Source: Archangium gephyra
GTDB taxonomy: Bacteria > Myxococcota > Myxococcia > Myxococcales > Myxococcaceae
Direction: 5' to 3'
DNA length: 64,000 nucleotides
Assembly (NCBI GenBank): GCA_003243425.1
Contig: QFQP01000001.1
Location: 124,001-188,000 of the forward strand
This document shows, piece by piece, positions 34,496 through 44,800 of the stretch (positions within the stretch are counted from its first letter, which is position 1; every line of letters starts with the position of its first letter). Under the pieces are notes generated by a model. It saw only the letters and a list, made by a program, of their open reading frames with translations. It was not told the origin of the DNA and searched no databases. The translations under genes and the position numbers were made by a program.

Positions 34496-34983
34496 GACAG
34501 CTTCTCCGCGAGCAGCTTGTCGACCGCCGCCTTGTCGAGATTCTCGTAGTGGTCTTCGTTGATCTGCAGGCAGGGCGCGGTGCCGCACGACGCGAGGCAC
34601 TCGGTCTCACGCAGGAAGTACTTTTCGCCGTTCTCGCCGGCGGTCGTGTGCAGCTTGTCTTCGAGGTACTTGAGCATTCCCTCGGCGCCGCGCAGCGCGC
34701 AGGCGAGGTTGGTGCACACGTCGATGACGTACTTGCCGGGCTTCTTGACGTGGAACATCACGTAGAAGGTCGCGACTTCGTACGCGGCTTCGACCGTCGT
34801 CTCGAGGTGCTTCGCTACCAGTTGCATGCCTTCCGGCGGCAACCAGGTCTTGATCGATTGCAGCAAGCGCAGCGCGGGCAACATCGCGGCGCTCTTTCGA
34901 TCAGACGGGTAATGGGAGAGCAGCTCGGCGATGCCTGCGTCGAACTTTTTCTGTTCTTCCGCAGTGAAGAGGGGCTCCGACAT
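34492..34983 (-). CDS. nuoE: NADH-quinone oxidoreductase subunit E
   Basis: 163 residues, thioredoxin-like fold with a two-iron cluster (N1a). The four ligands are seen as CTNLAC and CLASC, about 40 residues apart. It forms the NADH-oxidising module with NuoF. It is the first gene of the unit; the 115 bases before it (34984-35098) must contain the promoter, but I see no clear -10/-35. Confidence 0.95.
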   Translation of the reverse strand: MSEPLFTAEEQKKFDAGIAELLSHYPSDRKSAAMLPALRLLQSIKTWLPPEGMQLVAKHLETTVEAAYEVATFYVMFHVKKPGKYVIDVCTNLACALRGAEGMLKYLEDKLHTTAGENGEKYFLRETECLASCGTAPCLQINEDHYENLDKAAVDKLLAEKLS

Positions 34984-35098
34984 GGCGGCGCGTACGTAGA
35001 AGCATCACCGCCGAGGGTCAACGAATTCCTCGCCTTACGAAGCGCCGAAATGATCAGCGCGACGCAGAGTTTGCGCGCGGCCACCGCCGGGTTCTGGA

Positions 35099-36342
35099 TC
35101 AGAACTCGGCACACGGAGGCACCAGCGGCGCGGCGGGCGCGGGGCGTTCCACGGGAGGGCTGGCGATCTCCTGCTTGAGGCCTTCAATCACCGAGAGCAG
35201 CACGTCGCCGGCCGAACGGGTCTGACCCTCGCTGGCCAGCTGCATCTGTGTCGAGAGCCCGGTCTCCTTGAGGTACGCGAAGGTGAACCCCTCGGTCAGC
35301 GTCGCGGCCCGGTCGAGGGCGTGCTTCGCGGCAGGTGTAGGCAGGCGCCTGGACCACTGGTGCAGGTAGCGCGAACGCAGCGCGAGGTCGGGCAGCTCGA
35401 AGCGGTACTTGCGATCGAAGCGGCTGGGGCGGTGCAGGAGGCTCGGGTCGAGGCGCTCCGGGTGGTTGGAGCTGGCGATGGTGACGAGGCCGTGGTTGGC
35501 CGCGAAGCCGTCGAGCTCGTTGAGCAGGAACGAGCGGTTGGTGTCGTTGATCAACGCGTCGAGGTCTTCGAGCACCACGATGCAGGGCGCCAGCGAGCGC
35601 GCGCGCTCGAAGACCTGCGCGATGGAGTCAGCCGGGTCGGTGTACCGGCCTGTGAAGGACTTCACGTACACGCACGGCAGGTGGCTCTCGTTGATGATGG
35701 CCTTGATGGCGTGGGTCTTCCCGTTGCCGGGCGGGCCGAGCAGGAGCACGCCGCGTTTCCACGCCGCCCCCGACGCCCGTACATGTCTTTGCTGGCGAGG
35801 AACTGCTGCACGTCGCCGCGCAGCGAGGTGACGAGCGCGTCGGGCAGCACGAGATCTTCAAAGCGCGTGGCGTCGATGGACTTCTGGAGCGCGTCGTCTT
35901 TGCGAAAGTGGCCCGCCGAGAACACCAGCACCTCACCGTGCACGCGGCGGTTCCACTCTTCGACTTCCACGAACAGCCCGGTGTTGAGCGCCAGCGAGGG
36001 CCCGATGATGAACGAGACGCGCTTGCTGTCACACATCTGCGAGGGCAACTGCAGCGTCAGCACGTCGAAGGTGTGTTCGCGCCACACGAGCCGCTCGTGA
36101 CCACTGAAGAGGTGCCAGCCGGCGTCGCCGCGTTCTCCGTGGAGCTTGATGACGTCGATCGTCGCGGTCGGCGATTCGACGGTGGTCTCTTTCGTTCCGG
36201 TCGCCCACGCGCCCACGAGGAAGTTGTCGTCTTCGACACAGCTGATGACCCGGCCGGGGAAGCGGTTTTGCAACCGAACCAGCGTTGCGGTGCGAACGGC
36301 GTGAAGTTCAATCGCTTCGAGGTCTCTGAGCAGGTCGAGCAT
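35099..36342 (-). pseudogene. AAA-family ATPase gene interrupted by a one-base slip
   Basis: Two overlapping frames make one protein. The upstream part (from 36342, or a less likely ATG at 36396) covers the N-terminal region and ends near the motif KDMYGRRG; the downstream part picks up WKRGVLLLGPPGNGKT with Walker A GPPGNGKT, Walker B CIVVLEDLDAL, sensor ASSNHPERLD and the arginine-finger segment RPSRFDRKYRF. The switch falls in a run of five G on the coding strand (35767-35771 on the plus strand); one extra G would restore R-R-G-A-A-W across the junction. This is a remodelling ATPase of the AAA type (Bcs1/Vps4-like), substrate unknown. A sequencing error, a real mutation or programmed slippage all fit. 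The C-terminal 25 residues are Pro/Ala-rich. Confidence 0.8.
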
Positions 36343-36426
36343 GCGGCGTGGACGATAGTTCCGCGAAGCCCTGACGGTCGCCTCGACGCGTCTCATAGAG
36401 TGCGCGGCTCACGTTGGGAGGTCGGC

Positions 36427-39400
36427 ATGGTGCGGTGGTCGTTGCTGATGGCCGTGGTGTTGGTGTCGTGCACGCAGAACGCGAAGCCGCTCGAGGTCGC
36501 AGCGGCTCCGACGAGCATCGATTTCGATGCGGTGGTGAAGCAGGTGCACTTCGCGTGGCGGCATGAAGGTGACGTGTGGGCCTCGCGTGACGCGCGCTGG
36601 TCTGCCGAGTGGAGCCCGCGCGGTGTGGCGTTCACGCCGTTCGAAGGTTCGATGCTGAAGTTCGGATCAGCCGTCGTGAACGGCGCTGATCAGCTCACCG
36701 ACGTGGGAAATGATCAGCGCGGCGGCCTGCGCATCGTGCGTTCGAACTGCGTCGAAGAGTTCTCGAGCGGAGATGAAGGCATCGAGCAGCGCTGGCGGTT
36801 CGAGTCGAAGCCGGAAGGTGTGGTCACGGTGACGATTCCCGTCGACGCAGCGCTCGTCGCCACCACGAAGCGCGGTCTGCACTTCAAGGCCGGCGAGAAG
36901 TTGGTGCGCTACGGCCACGCGACGTGGGTCGACGCGAAGAAGCAGCAGACCGCCATTCCCGCGCGCTTCGTCAACGGCCTCATCTCGCTCGAGGTGCCGG
37001 CGAACGTCGTCGCGAACTCCGAGTATCCCGCGGTGCTCGACCCGATTCTCGAGCCGGAGCAGGGCGTCGATGCTCCGGTCACCGTTCCGCGGTCAGGGCT
37101 CTCGACACGTTCCGACCTCGTGTGGGCGGGCCAGCACTACCTGATGCTGTGGCACGACAACTCCGGCGCCGGGTACCCGATGACGATTCGTGGTGCGCGC
37201 ATCAGTGCGGCCGGGGCGCTCCTCGATGTGAACGGCTTCACGGTGCCGCGCAACGCGCAGTGGGCGCCGTCGCGGCCCCGCCTCTCGTGGAACGGCACGC
37301 ACCTGCTCGCAGTGTGGCAGGAGACGAATCTGCAGATGCCCACGCAGACGCGCATCGTGGCCTGGCGCATCGCCGCCGACACCTCGATGCTCGACGCCTC
37401 CCCGCTGGTGATCGCCTCGCTTCCGGCCGGCGACGTTTCTCCTGACGTCACATGGAACGGCACGCATCACCTCGTGGTCTGGAGCAACGGTGACGTCTTC
37501 GGTGCGCGCGTGTCGACGGCCGGTGCGTTGGTGGACGCAGCGCCGGTCGCGCTCGTGCAGACGAGCGCCTCGGAGGTGGAAGCCAGCGTGGCGTCGAACG
37601 GCAGCGGCTTTCTCGTCACCTGGAGCACCGGCGCCGAGATTCAGGCGCGGGCGCTGGCAGCCGATCTGACGCTCTCGCCGGTGAACACCATCTCGAGTTT
37701 CAACGACACGCGCTCCCGCCCCGACGTCACGTGGGCCAACACGCAGTACTTCGTGGCCTGGCAGGACCGCCGCAACGCGACCGAGGACATCTACGCGGCT
37801 CGTGTGTCGCCGTCGGGTGTGCGCATCGCGCAGGACTTCGCGGTCTCAACGCGCACCAATGATCAGGTCGGTCCGCGCCTCGCCACGCAGGGTTCGGAGG
37901 CCGTCATCGCGTGGACGTCCCACGTCACCAACGACATCTACGAGACCAACTCGAATCGGCTCTCGGCGTCGGGCATCGTGCTCGACGCTGCGCCGCGCTC
38001 GCACCGTCTGGCGTCGACCCTGCAGGCCGAAGCCAGCGTGGCCAGCTCCGGCACCGGGTACCTCGTGGCGTGGACCGAAGGCGTCGGCACCAAAGACCTC
38101 TACGCCTCGACGCAGACCGGTGACGCCATGGGCGCGCCGTTCCAGGTGAACATGGGCGTCAACCTGCAGGGACCGCCGTCGGTGAGCGCGGGTGGGTCCA
38201 ACTTCCTGCTGGCGTGGTCCGACACGCGCGGGCCGAACCTCAACTACGCAGCGCGCGTGAGCGCGACGGGCGCCGTGCTCGACCCCATGGGCATTCCGCT
38301 ACCGGGTACCAACGGTGCGTTCACGCACGTCGCGTGGAACGGTACGACCTGGCTCGTCACCGTCGGTGGTGGAACGGGCGTGGCCACGCGCGTGAGTGCA
38401 GCAGGGCAGGTGCTCGACACCACGCCGATTCCAATCGTCGCCAACAACCTCGGCGCGCCGCTGCGGGTGGCGTCGAACGGCTCCGAGTTCCTCGTGGTCT
38501 GGAGCCACGCGAGTGCCGGCGTGACGCGCGGTGTGCGCGTGAGCGGCGCGGGCGTGGTGCTCGACGCCACGCCGATCGAGTTGACGGCGGTCGGTCAGTC
38601 AGCGGCCGTCGCCTGGGGCGGCGAGCACTACCTCGTGGTCGGTGAAGCGAGCGGCATCAAAGCCATGAGAGTGAGCGCTGCGGGCGCAGTGCTCGACGCG
38701 ACGCCGAAGGTGATTTCACCGGTCGCGGGCTTCCAGACGTTCTCGGTCAACCTCGCCGCAGGGCCTGACGGGTACCTCGTCATCTATCGCGAAGGGTCCG
38801 CGCTCGCCGCGCGGCGCATCGGGAACGACGGCGACGTCGTCGACGCGACGTCGGTCGTCGTGAGCAGCAACCTCACCGCCACCAACGCGCTGGCGTGGTC
38901 GGGCCGCAGCTGGGTCGCGACGTGGCGGGCGGTGCAGGGCGTCGGCACCGAGCAGGTGTTGGCGGCGCGCATCGACACCGCCGGTACGCGGCTCGACGCG
39001 ACGCCGCTCATCGTCGAGCCGTCGCGCATCTCGCATTCACCAGGCGTCGCCTGCATCGAAGGCCGCTGTCTCGTCACCTGGAATGGGTGGGACGAACAAG
39101 GCGTGCACCAGACCAGCCGCGTCTTCACGCGCTTCCTCGTCGACGACGCGCCGCTGGCGGTCGCTCAAACGGTGACGACCGACGAAGACACGGCCGTCAG
39201 CGTCGTCGACGCGGGAACGCCGTTGACGATGCCCGCCAACGGAATGCTCAGCGGTACCTCGCCGAACTTCACGTACACGCCCGCGGCCGACTTCCACGGC
39301 ACCGATTCGTTCGTCTTCAATGAAGTCAGCGGTGTGGTGTCGGTGCTCAAGCAGGTCAACATCACGGTGACGCCGGTGAATGATGCGCCCGTGGCCATGG

Positions 39401-39948
39401 GGCAGGTGCTCGAGACGAATTTCAATACGCCCGTCACCACGATGCTCACCGGCAGTGACGTCGACGCTGATCAGCTCACGTTCACGGTCTCGACCCAGCC
39501 GATGCACGGCCAGATGATGGTGAACGGTGCGAGCGCCACGTATGCGCCGGGCCCCGGCTTCTCGGGCGTCGACAGCTTCCAGTTCGTCGCCAACGACGGC
39601 ACGGTGAACTCAGCGCCGGCGACGGTGCAGATCACCGTGCACGCCGCGATTCATGACGCAGGTGCGGACGATGCGGGAATCGACGCCGGAGTCCATGACG
39701 CAGGCGTTGCCGACGCAGGCCTCGACGCGGGGGTGAGCGACGCCGGCATTCATGACGCAGGTTTCGACGCGGGCGTGGAAGACGCGGGAATTCATGACGC
39801 AGGTTCGACCTCCGATGCTGGCACTTCACCCGACGGTGGCACCGGCATGAACCCGCCCGGTGGGTGCGGCTGCGCCAGCGCTGACGGTGCTGCGTCGCTG
39901 CTCTTCCTCGCGGTGGGGTGGCTCGCGCGACGTCGCCGCGGTCACTGA
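36427..39948 (+). CDS. Giant MYXO-CTERM surface lipoprotein with WG-repeats and cadherin-like domains
   Basis: 1173 residues from the ATG at 36427 (AGGAGG-like site at about 36416); the frame is open further upstream but that lies inside the divergent gene. The signal ends in VLVSC (lipobox). Residues 30-210 are a globular beta-region. From about 215 to 905 many repeats of about 60 residues share a W-G-x2-YLVVW...GARVSAAGAVLDATP pattern, probably propeller blades. Two Ig/cadherin-like domains follow (VTTDEDTAVSV and VNDAPVAMGQ starts). Then comes a linker of repeated Asp-Ala-Gly (39652-39840) and a MYXO-CTERM-type tail: Gly-Cys-Gly-Cys, a hydrophobic helix and RRRR. This points to cell-surface anchoring by the rhombosortase-type pathway. 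Function unknown; adhesion is likely. Confidence 0.9.
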   Translation: MVRWSLLMAVVLVSCTQNAKPLEVAAAPTSIDFDAVVKQVHFAWRHEGDVWASRDARWSAEWSPRGVAFTPFEGSMLKFGSAVVNGADQLTDVGNDQRGGLRIVRSNCVEEFSSGDEGIEQRWRFESKPEGVVTVTIPVDAALVATTKRGLHFKAGEKLVRYGHATWVDAKKQQTAIPARFVNGLISLEVPANVVANSEYPAVLDPILEPEQGVDAPVTVPRSGLSTRSDLVWAGQHYLMLWHDNSGAGYPMTIRGARISAAGALLDVNGFTVPRNAQWAPSRPRLSWNGTHLLAVWQETNLQMPTQTRIVAWRIAADTSMLDASPLVIASLPAGDVSPDVTWNGTHHLVVWSNGDVFGARVSTAGALVDAAPVALVQTSASEVEASVASNGSGFLVTWSTGAEIQARALAADLTLSPVNTISSFNDTRSRPDVTWANTQYFVAWQDRRNATEDIYAARVSPSGVRIAQDFAVSTRTNDQVGPRLATQGSEAVIAWTSHVTNDIYETNSNRLSASGIVLDAAPRSHRLASTLQAEASVASSGTGYLVAWTEGVGTKDLYASTQTGDAMGAPFQVNMGVNLQGPPSVSAGGSNFLLAWSDTRGPNLNYAARVSATGAVLDPMGIPLPGTNGAFTHVAWNGTTWLVTVGGGTGVATRVSAAGQVLDTTPIPIVANNLGAPLRVASNGSEFLVVWSHASAGVTRGVRVSGAGVVLDATPIELTAVGQSAAVAWGGEHYLVVGEASGIKAMRVSAAGAVLDATPKVISPVAGFQTFSVNLAAGPDGYLVIYREGSALAARRIGNDGDVVDATSVVVSSNLTATNALAWSGRSWVATWRAVQGVGTEQVLAARIDTAGTRLDATPLIVEPSRISHSPGVACIEGRCLVTWNGWDEQGVHQTSRVFTRFLVDDAPLAVAQTVTTDEDTAVSVVDAGTPLTMPANGMLSGTSPNFTYTPAADFHGTDSFVFNEVSGVVSVLKQVNITVTPVNDAPVAMGQVLETNFNTPVTTMLTGSDVDADQLTFTVSTQPMHGQMMVNGASATYAPGPGFSGVDSFQFVANDGTVNSAPATVQITVHAAIHDAGADDAGIDAGVHDAGVADAGLDAGVSDAGIHDAGFDAGVEDAGIHDAGSTSDAGTSPDGGTGMNPPGGCGCASADGAASLLFLAVGWLARRRRGH
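39652..39840 (+). repeat. Asp-Ala-Gly coding repeat (linker)
   Basis: Imperfect nucleotide repeats encode runs of (H/I/V)-D-A-G, including D-A-G-F-D-A-G-V and D-A-G-I-H-D-A-G units, just before the sorting tail. Such linkers lift the domain away from the cell wall or outer membrane and may differ in length between strains through slippage. Confidence 0.75.
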
Positions 39949-40247
39949 AAGAAGTCGTCGTCTTCGAGGCCGGAGCACGCGCGCCACACCTCGAGCGCCT
40001 GCTCCTTCATCGACATGTCGAGGCGGAAGGCGCGCTGCGCCAGCATCGCGGCGCGCGCGTTCTGACCGTGCTGCTGGCAGCGCTGCGCGGCGATCATCGT
40101 GGCGCGCGCGGCTTCTTCGATGCGGCCCAGGCGCTCCAGCGCGTCGGCGAGGTCGTAGTACCGGTTGGCGCGCTCGTCGTCGCCCTGTTCGGCGATGAGC
40201 TCGCGCAGATCTTCGACGCGCATTTCGAGCAGCTGCTTGTCGGCCAT
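39942..40247 (-). CDS. Small TPR-like protein
   Basis: 101 residues, no signal peptide. It is mostly helical with TPR-type spacing: YYDLADALERLGRIEEAARA, then a second helix pair, then LAQRAFRLDMSMKEQALEVW. It begins ten bases after the OmpA-type gene and its stop overlaps the convergent MYXO-CTERM gene by seven bases. It is the only cytosolic member of the surface-protein unit upstream, so it may act in regulation or assembly; that is inference. Confidence 0.75.
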   Translation of the reverse strand: MADKQLLEMRVEDLRELIAEQGDDERANRYYDLADALERLGRIEEAARATMIAAQRCQQHGQNARAAMLAQRAFRLDMSMKEQALEVWRACSGLEDDDFFQ

Positions 40248-40257
40248 GCGCCGCTGC

Positions 40258-41850
40258 TTACTTCGCCCAGTCGAAGGTCACCGCACGATTGAGCGAGTGC
40301 CCGAAGCCCTGCGCGCGCGTCACCGGCTCGCGGCGGCCGGCGCCACGCGTGGTGAGGCGGGCGGCAGGAACGCCGGCTTCGATGAGCAGCGCCTTCACGG
40401 CCTCTGCGCGCTGCATCGACAGCTCGTCGTTGCGCGACTCGGCGCCTGATTCATCGGCGTGGCCGGTGAGCACCAGGTTGCCTTCCTGTTTGAGCAGCAG
40501 CTTCGCGACTTCACGCACCGTCGCCGTGCCGCTGGCGTCGGGCTTCGCGTTGCCCAGCTCGAAGAACACGGTCTGCTCGGCCAGCGAGATCGCGCGGAAG
40601 GTGACGGCCGGGTTCACGCTGCCGGCCTCGGGGCACCCGTCATCGTCTTCGAAGCCATCGAAGTCTTCCGCGGCCAGGGGGCACCGGTCCTTCTCGTCTG
40701 GCACACCGTCGGCGTCGGCATCGGTCTCGGGGCAGCCGTCAGCGTCGGCGATGCCGTCTTTGTCTTCGGGCTGGTGCTGACACGCATCGCGCGCATCGGG
40801 AATTCCGTCGCGGTCGTCGTCGATGTCGGGGCAACCGTCTTCGTCTTCGAAGCCGTCGAAGTCTTCCGCGCGGTTCGGGCACGTGTCGGCCTCGCCCTGA
40901 ATTCCGTCACGGTCCGTGTCGAGCTCGACCGCCGGAGCCGCAGGCTTGTCGAACAGACCGCGCGCACCGATCGCCAACTGCAATCGCCACAATGGAGTCA
41001 CCCCGTTGTCGATGGGCGCGCCGCCCGCCATCACGTCGGCGAAGAAGTACTCACGCATCCACCGCACGCCGCCCAACAGCTCGAGGGAGCCACGACCCGG
41101 CTCGGTCTGCGCCGCGGCTTCTCCCAGCGCCACGTTCGAGAGCACGTCGGCGTGGAGCTGAAACTCCGAGAGGCGGTAGGCGAAGGCGCCGCCGAACACC
41201 AGCCGCTGGCCGAAGAGTTGATCTCCCAGCTGCAGCTGACGGCCCAGCTGCCAGCCGGCGTGCGCGGTGACGTTCCACGCGGCACCGCTCTGCCAGGTCA
41301 CGGTGGTCGACGCGTCGACGCGGGTGACCGATTCACCGAAGGCCGCGGCTTCGTTGCCGGTGGGGGCGATGACGTTGCCCTGGAGCGTCCACTGCAGGCC
41401 GGCTTCGTCGAAGCGCCGGGGCTCGAGCAGCGCGAAGCGCAGCCCCAGCACCACGTCACCGAGCGCCGGCGTACCCGCCAGCGGCGCGGCGGTGTTGCCC
41501 AGGGGGTTGGTGGTCTGCGTCAGCAACACCGGCAACGACGCGTTCAATTCGAAGCGGCGCAGGGGGCTGACGGCCAGGTGCACCCACGCGAGGTTGCGCG
41601 CGTCGACCCAGCGGGTCTGCTGCGTCAGTGTGCTTCCACGCACAGCATCTGTGCGTTCCTGCACACGCACCGGTGCGCCGTCGTGGCCGTAGCCGACGCT
41701 GATTTCCCACGCGCGATCCAGCAGACGGGCCGACGGCAACACCGCCGTGCCTTCCACGCGGCTGCCGCGGAGCGAGAGCGCGTTGGTGTCTACCTGCGCT
41801 GCGGCGCACGTCGAGATGACGGCCACTGCTGCGAGAAGTCGTCGCGACAT
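40258..41850 (-). CDS. OmpA-family protein with TSP3 calcium repeats
   Basis: 530 residues from the ATG at 41850, which shares one base with the preceding stop (TGATG); a GTG at 41853 is possible. A signal peptide (STCAAA region) leads to a beta-barrel-like or globular N-terminal region (about 25-300). Residues about 305-410 are thrombospondin-type-3 repeats (DTDRDGIQGEADTCPNRAED, DIDDDRDGIPDARDAC and so on), which bind calcium. The C-terminal 105 residues are an OmpA/MotB peptidoglycan-binding domain (LVLTGHADESG, RAEAVKALLIEAGV). It anchors the outer membrane or a surface structure to the wall. Here it is the fourth gene of a unit with two giant lipoproteins, suggesting a structural base for them. 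Confidence 0.9.
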   Translation of the reverse strand: MSRRLLAAVAVISTCAAAQVDTNALSLRGSRVEGTAVLPSARLLDRAWEISVGYGHDGAPVRVQERTDAVRGSTLTQQTRWVDARNLAWVHLAVSPLRRFELNASLPVLLTQTTNPLGNTAAPLAGTPALGDVVLGLRFALLEPRRFDEAGLQWTLQGNVIAPTGNEAAAFGESVTRVDASTTVTWQSGAAWNVTAHAGWQLGRQLQLGDQLFGQRLVFGGAFAYRLSEFQLHADVLSNVALGEAAAQTEPGRGSLELLGGVRWMREYFFADVMAGGAPIDNGVTPLWRLQLAIGARGLFDKPAAPAVELDTDRDGIQGEADTCPNRAEDFDGFEDEDGCPDIDDDRDGIPDARDACQHQPEDKDGIADADGCPETDADADGVPDEKDRCPLAAEDFDGFEDDDGCPEAGSVNPAVTFRAISLAEQTVFFELGNAKPDASGTATVREVAKLLLKQEGNLVLTGHADESGAESRNDELSMQRAEAVKALLIEAGVPAARLTTRGAGRREPVTRAQGFGHSLNRAVTFDWAK

Positions 41851-44800
41851 CACTGGCACTGCCGTTCTGGAAAGACGTCCTGGTACGAGTAGCGGAACTG
41901 CAACCGCACGTCGTCGAGCCGGTCCCACGGCTGCGCGACGTTCGACGGGTGCGTGAGGTCGATGAGCACCGTGTACCCGGCGGCCAGTGGCTGACCTTCG
42001 AGCGTGGTGTTCCACGTCTGCATGGGCCCGAACCCGTTCACCGAGGCGATGGGCGCCACCGCGCGGCCCGGCGTCTTGAAGGGCGTGACGTCGGCGAAGC
42101 TGGTGGTGTTGGGCCCGAGTGCCTGCACCAGGGTGTTGATGCCCGGCTGGCACGAGCGCAGCTGACCGTTGCCGTCGTGAAGCACCGAGACCACCGGCTG
42201 GCCCGAGAAGCCTTCACCGACCAGCTGCACCGCGACCGATTCGAGCTTCGCGTTGCAGGTGCGGCCGAGGTTGGCGAAGCGCTCGAGGTCGAGGGGGAAG
42301 TTCGCCGACCACACGTCGCCCTGGTCGAGGCGCGCGCCGACGGTGACACCCGCGCTGAGCGGCGTGTTGCGGTTCACCGGCCGCTGGGCCCGCGCCATCA
42401 GCGCGCGGAACCGCTCCGACGCAGACGCGGTGGTCTCGAAGTTCATGCCCAGCACGTCGTCGCGCAGCGAGAGCTCGACGGTCTCGATGGTGACGGGCCC
42501 GCCGCACGCGCGCTGCAGGCGGAGGAACTCGTTGGCGATGGCCTCGAGCTGCGCGGGGTTGCGCGCGAGCAGAATGGCGAGGCGCTGGTCCACGAAGGGG
42601 CGCACCGCGTAGTACTCGAGCGCGACCAGCCAGTCTTCGAGCGCGCGGCGCGCACGGTCCATGCGGCTCTCGGCGCGGGACATACGGTTGGCGAAGCTGA
42701 AGACCACGTCGGGGCTGCCCAGCAGGCTCTCGAGGTTCGAGAAGCGCGCCGACAACGAGCGGTAGCGGCCCTCGAGCAGCTGCGCGCGCTGCACGACCTC
42801 GTAGTACGCGACCTCGCGCTGCCGCGCGGTCACCATCGCCTGCTGCACGCCGTACTGGAGCCGGAACACGTCGACCAGCGCGAGCCGCCACGCGTCGCGG
42901 CGGTCGCTCAACTGCTGGAGATCGCGGTCGTGCGCGAGGTCGAGCCCGAGGTTGCGGCGCAGGCCGTCGAGCAACGCCTTGAGCGCGTTGATCTGCTTCT
43001 CGTTGGTGAGGTTCGCGACCTCGATGTTCTTCTCGAACTCCGAGAGGTCGGCCTCGGTGGCCAGCGAGTCGAGGTCGGGCAGCTGCTCGAGGTTGGTGAG
43101 CTGGGCTTCACGCAGCGCCTGCGCGTGCTCGAGGTCGACGCGCATCGACGACGCGGTGGCCTCCAGCACGTTGGAGGTCACCAGCAGGGCGGAGCTGGCG
43201 ATCCACGCGGGGAAGCGCACGCCGAGGCGAATGGTGAACGATGGGTCGAGCGTGGTGCCGATCTGCTCCGGGAGCGCGTCGCGGAGGATCTCCGCCATGT
43301 CGTCGGTGCGGTCGGCGGTGAGGTTCAACGCGGCCGAGGTGATGTTCAGCGCGTTGATGTTCTGCATCTTCTTCAGGTCCGACTCGATGCCGTCGGCGCG
43401 GATCTTGTCCCACGTGGCGATGTTGGCCTCCTGCCGGGCGTAGGCGGCCTGACGCACGTTCTGCTGCGCCCGCACGTCGGCGACGGCGAGGTCGATGCGC
43501 TCGTTGTTGAGCACCGCGATCTCCGCGAGCAGCGCGTTGACCTCGGTGTTGACCGCGCGCCGCTGCTGGTCCCACGAGAGCACCTTGCGCGCGAAGGCGT
43601 CGGCGGTGGCGCCCAGCAGGTTGGCCTGACTGACCTGCGCCGACAGCCGCGCCTCGGCTTCCTGCGTGGCCAGGGCCGCGGCCTGGAGCTCGAGCAGCGC
43701 GCCGCCGGCCTCCGACGAGGCGGGCGTGGCGGTGCCGGTGCCGTCGCGGTTGACGATGAAGCCGCAGCGGCCGGCGGCGGTGGCCACCGCGCATTCGGGC
43801 ACGTTGCCGATCTCGGCGGCGGTGCAGCCTGCGGGCAGCCCACACAGCGAGATGAGCTCGTTGCGCAGCGAGAGCAGCTGGTCTTCGTAGCGCGCCTCGA
43901 GCGCCACCTGGTCGATGGCGGTCTGCTGGGCCTCGGCCAGCACCACGTCGATGCTGGCGGCGGCGTCACGCACGGCGGCCCGGGCGAGCGCTTCGCGCTC
44001 CGACAACAGCGAGCGGCCGGTCATGCCCGGGTCGACCGAGCGCGAGGTGACGACCTCCGCGTCACGCGCGAAGAGCAGCACGTCGAAGGGCAGGGCGAGG
44101 CGGTTGAGCTCCTTGAGCAGCACCGAGAAGCCGGCGCCGAAGCTGCTCGCGAGGTAGCCCGCGCCTGCCTCACGCGCCAGCTCCTGCAAGATGGCCGCGG
44201 TGACGTAGAGCCGCTGCGCGGTGACGCGGATCTCCTGCGCCGCGGCCGCGCGAGACGAGGCGTCCTGCAGCAGCACGTTCCACCGCGTGGTCAGCAGCAC
44301 CAGCGCGTCCATCGAGGCGCGCCACGAGTTCGAGAGGTCGAGCAGCAACGCCTGCCGGTTCGAGATGGCGACCGGGTTCGTGGGCGCGCGCGTCAACACC
44401 GCGAGGCCCGCAGCGTCGAGCTGGCCGTCGACGCCCGCGAGGTGCGCGTCGAGCACCTTGCCGCGCCAGCTCGAGAGGATCTCCATGTTGTAGTCGCGCA
44501 ACGTCGAGGCGAGGAACGCCGGCGCTTCGGAGGCCTGCAGCCACTTGAGCCGCGTCTGCGTGTCGACCTGGAAGGCCGCCAGCTGACGGCCGAGGAACGC
44601 CTCGCGGGTGGTGGCGTCGTAGGCCTCGGAGAGCCGTTCGACGTCGGCGCTCGCGGGGTCGACGTCGAGCGACGCCGAGGCGACCAGCGCGCGCACACAC
44701 AGCAGCTCGGGCGTGGGCTTGCACAGCGGGTTCGAATCGCTCGCGCAGGCCTCGATGAAGCTCTTGAAGTCGAGGCCCTGCGGGTCAGGCACCGACGGGT

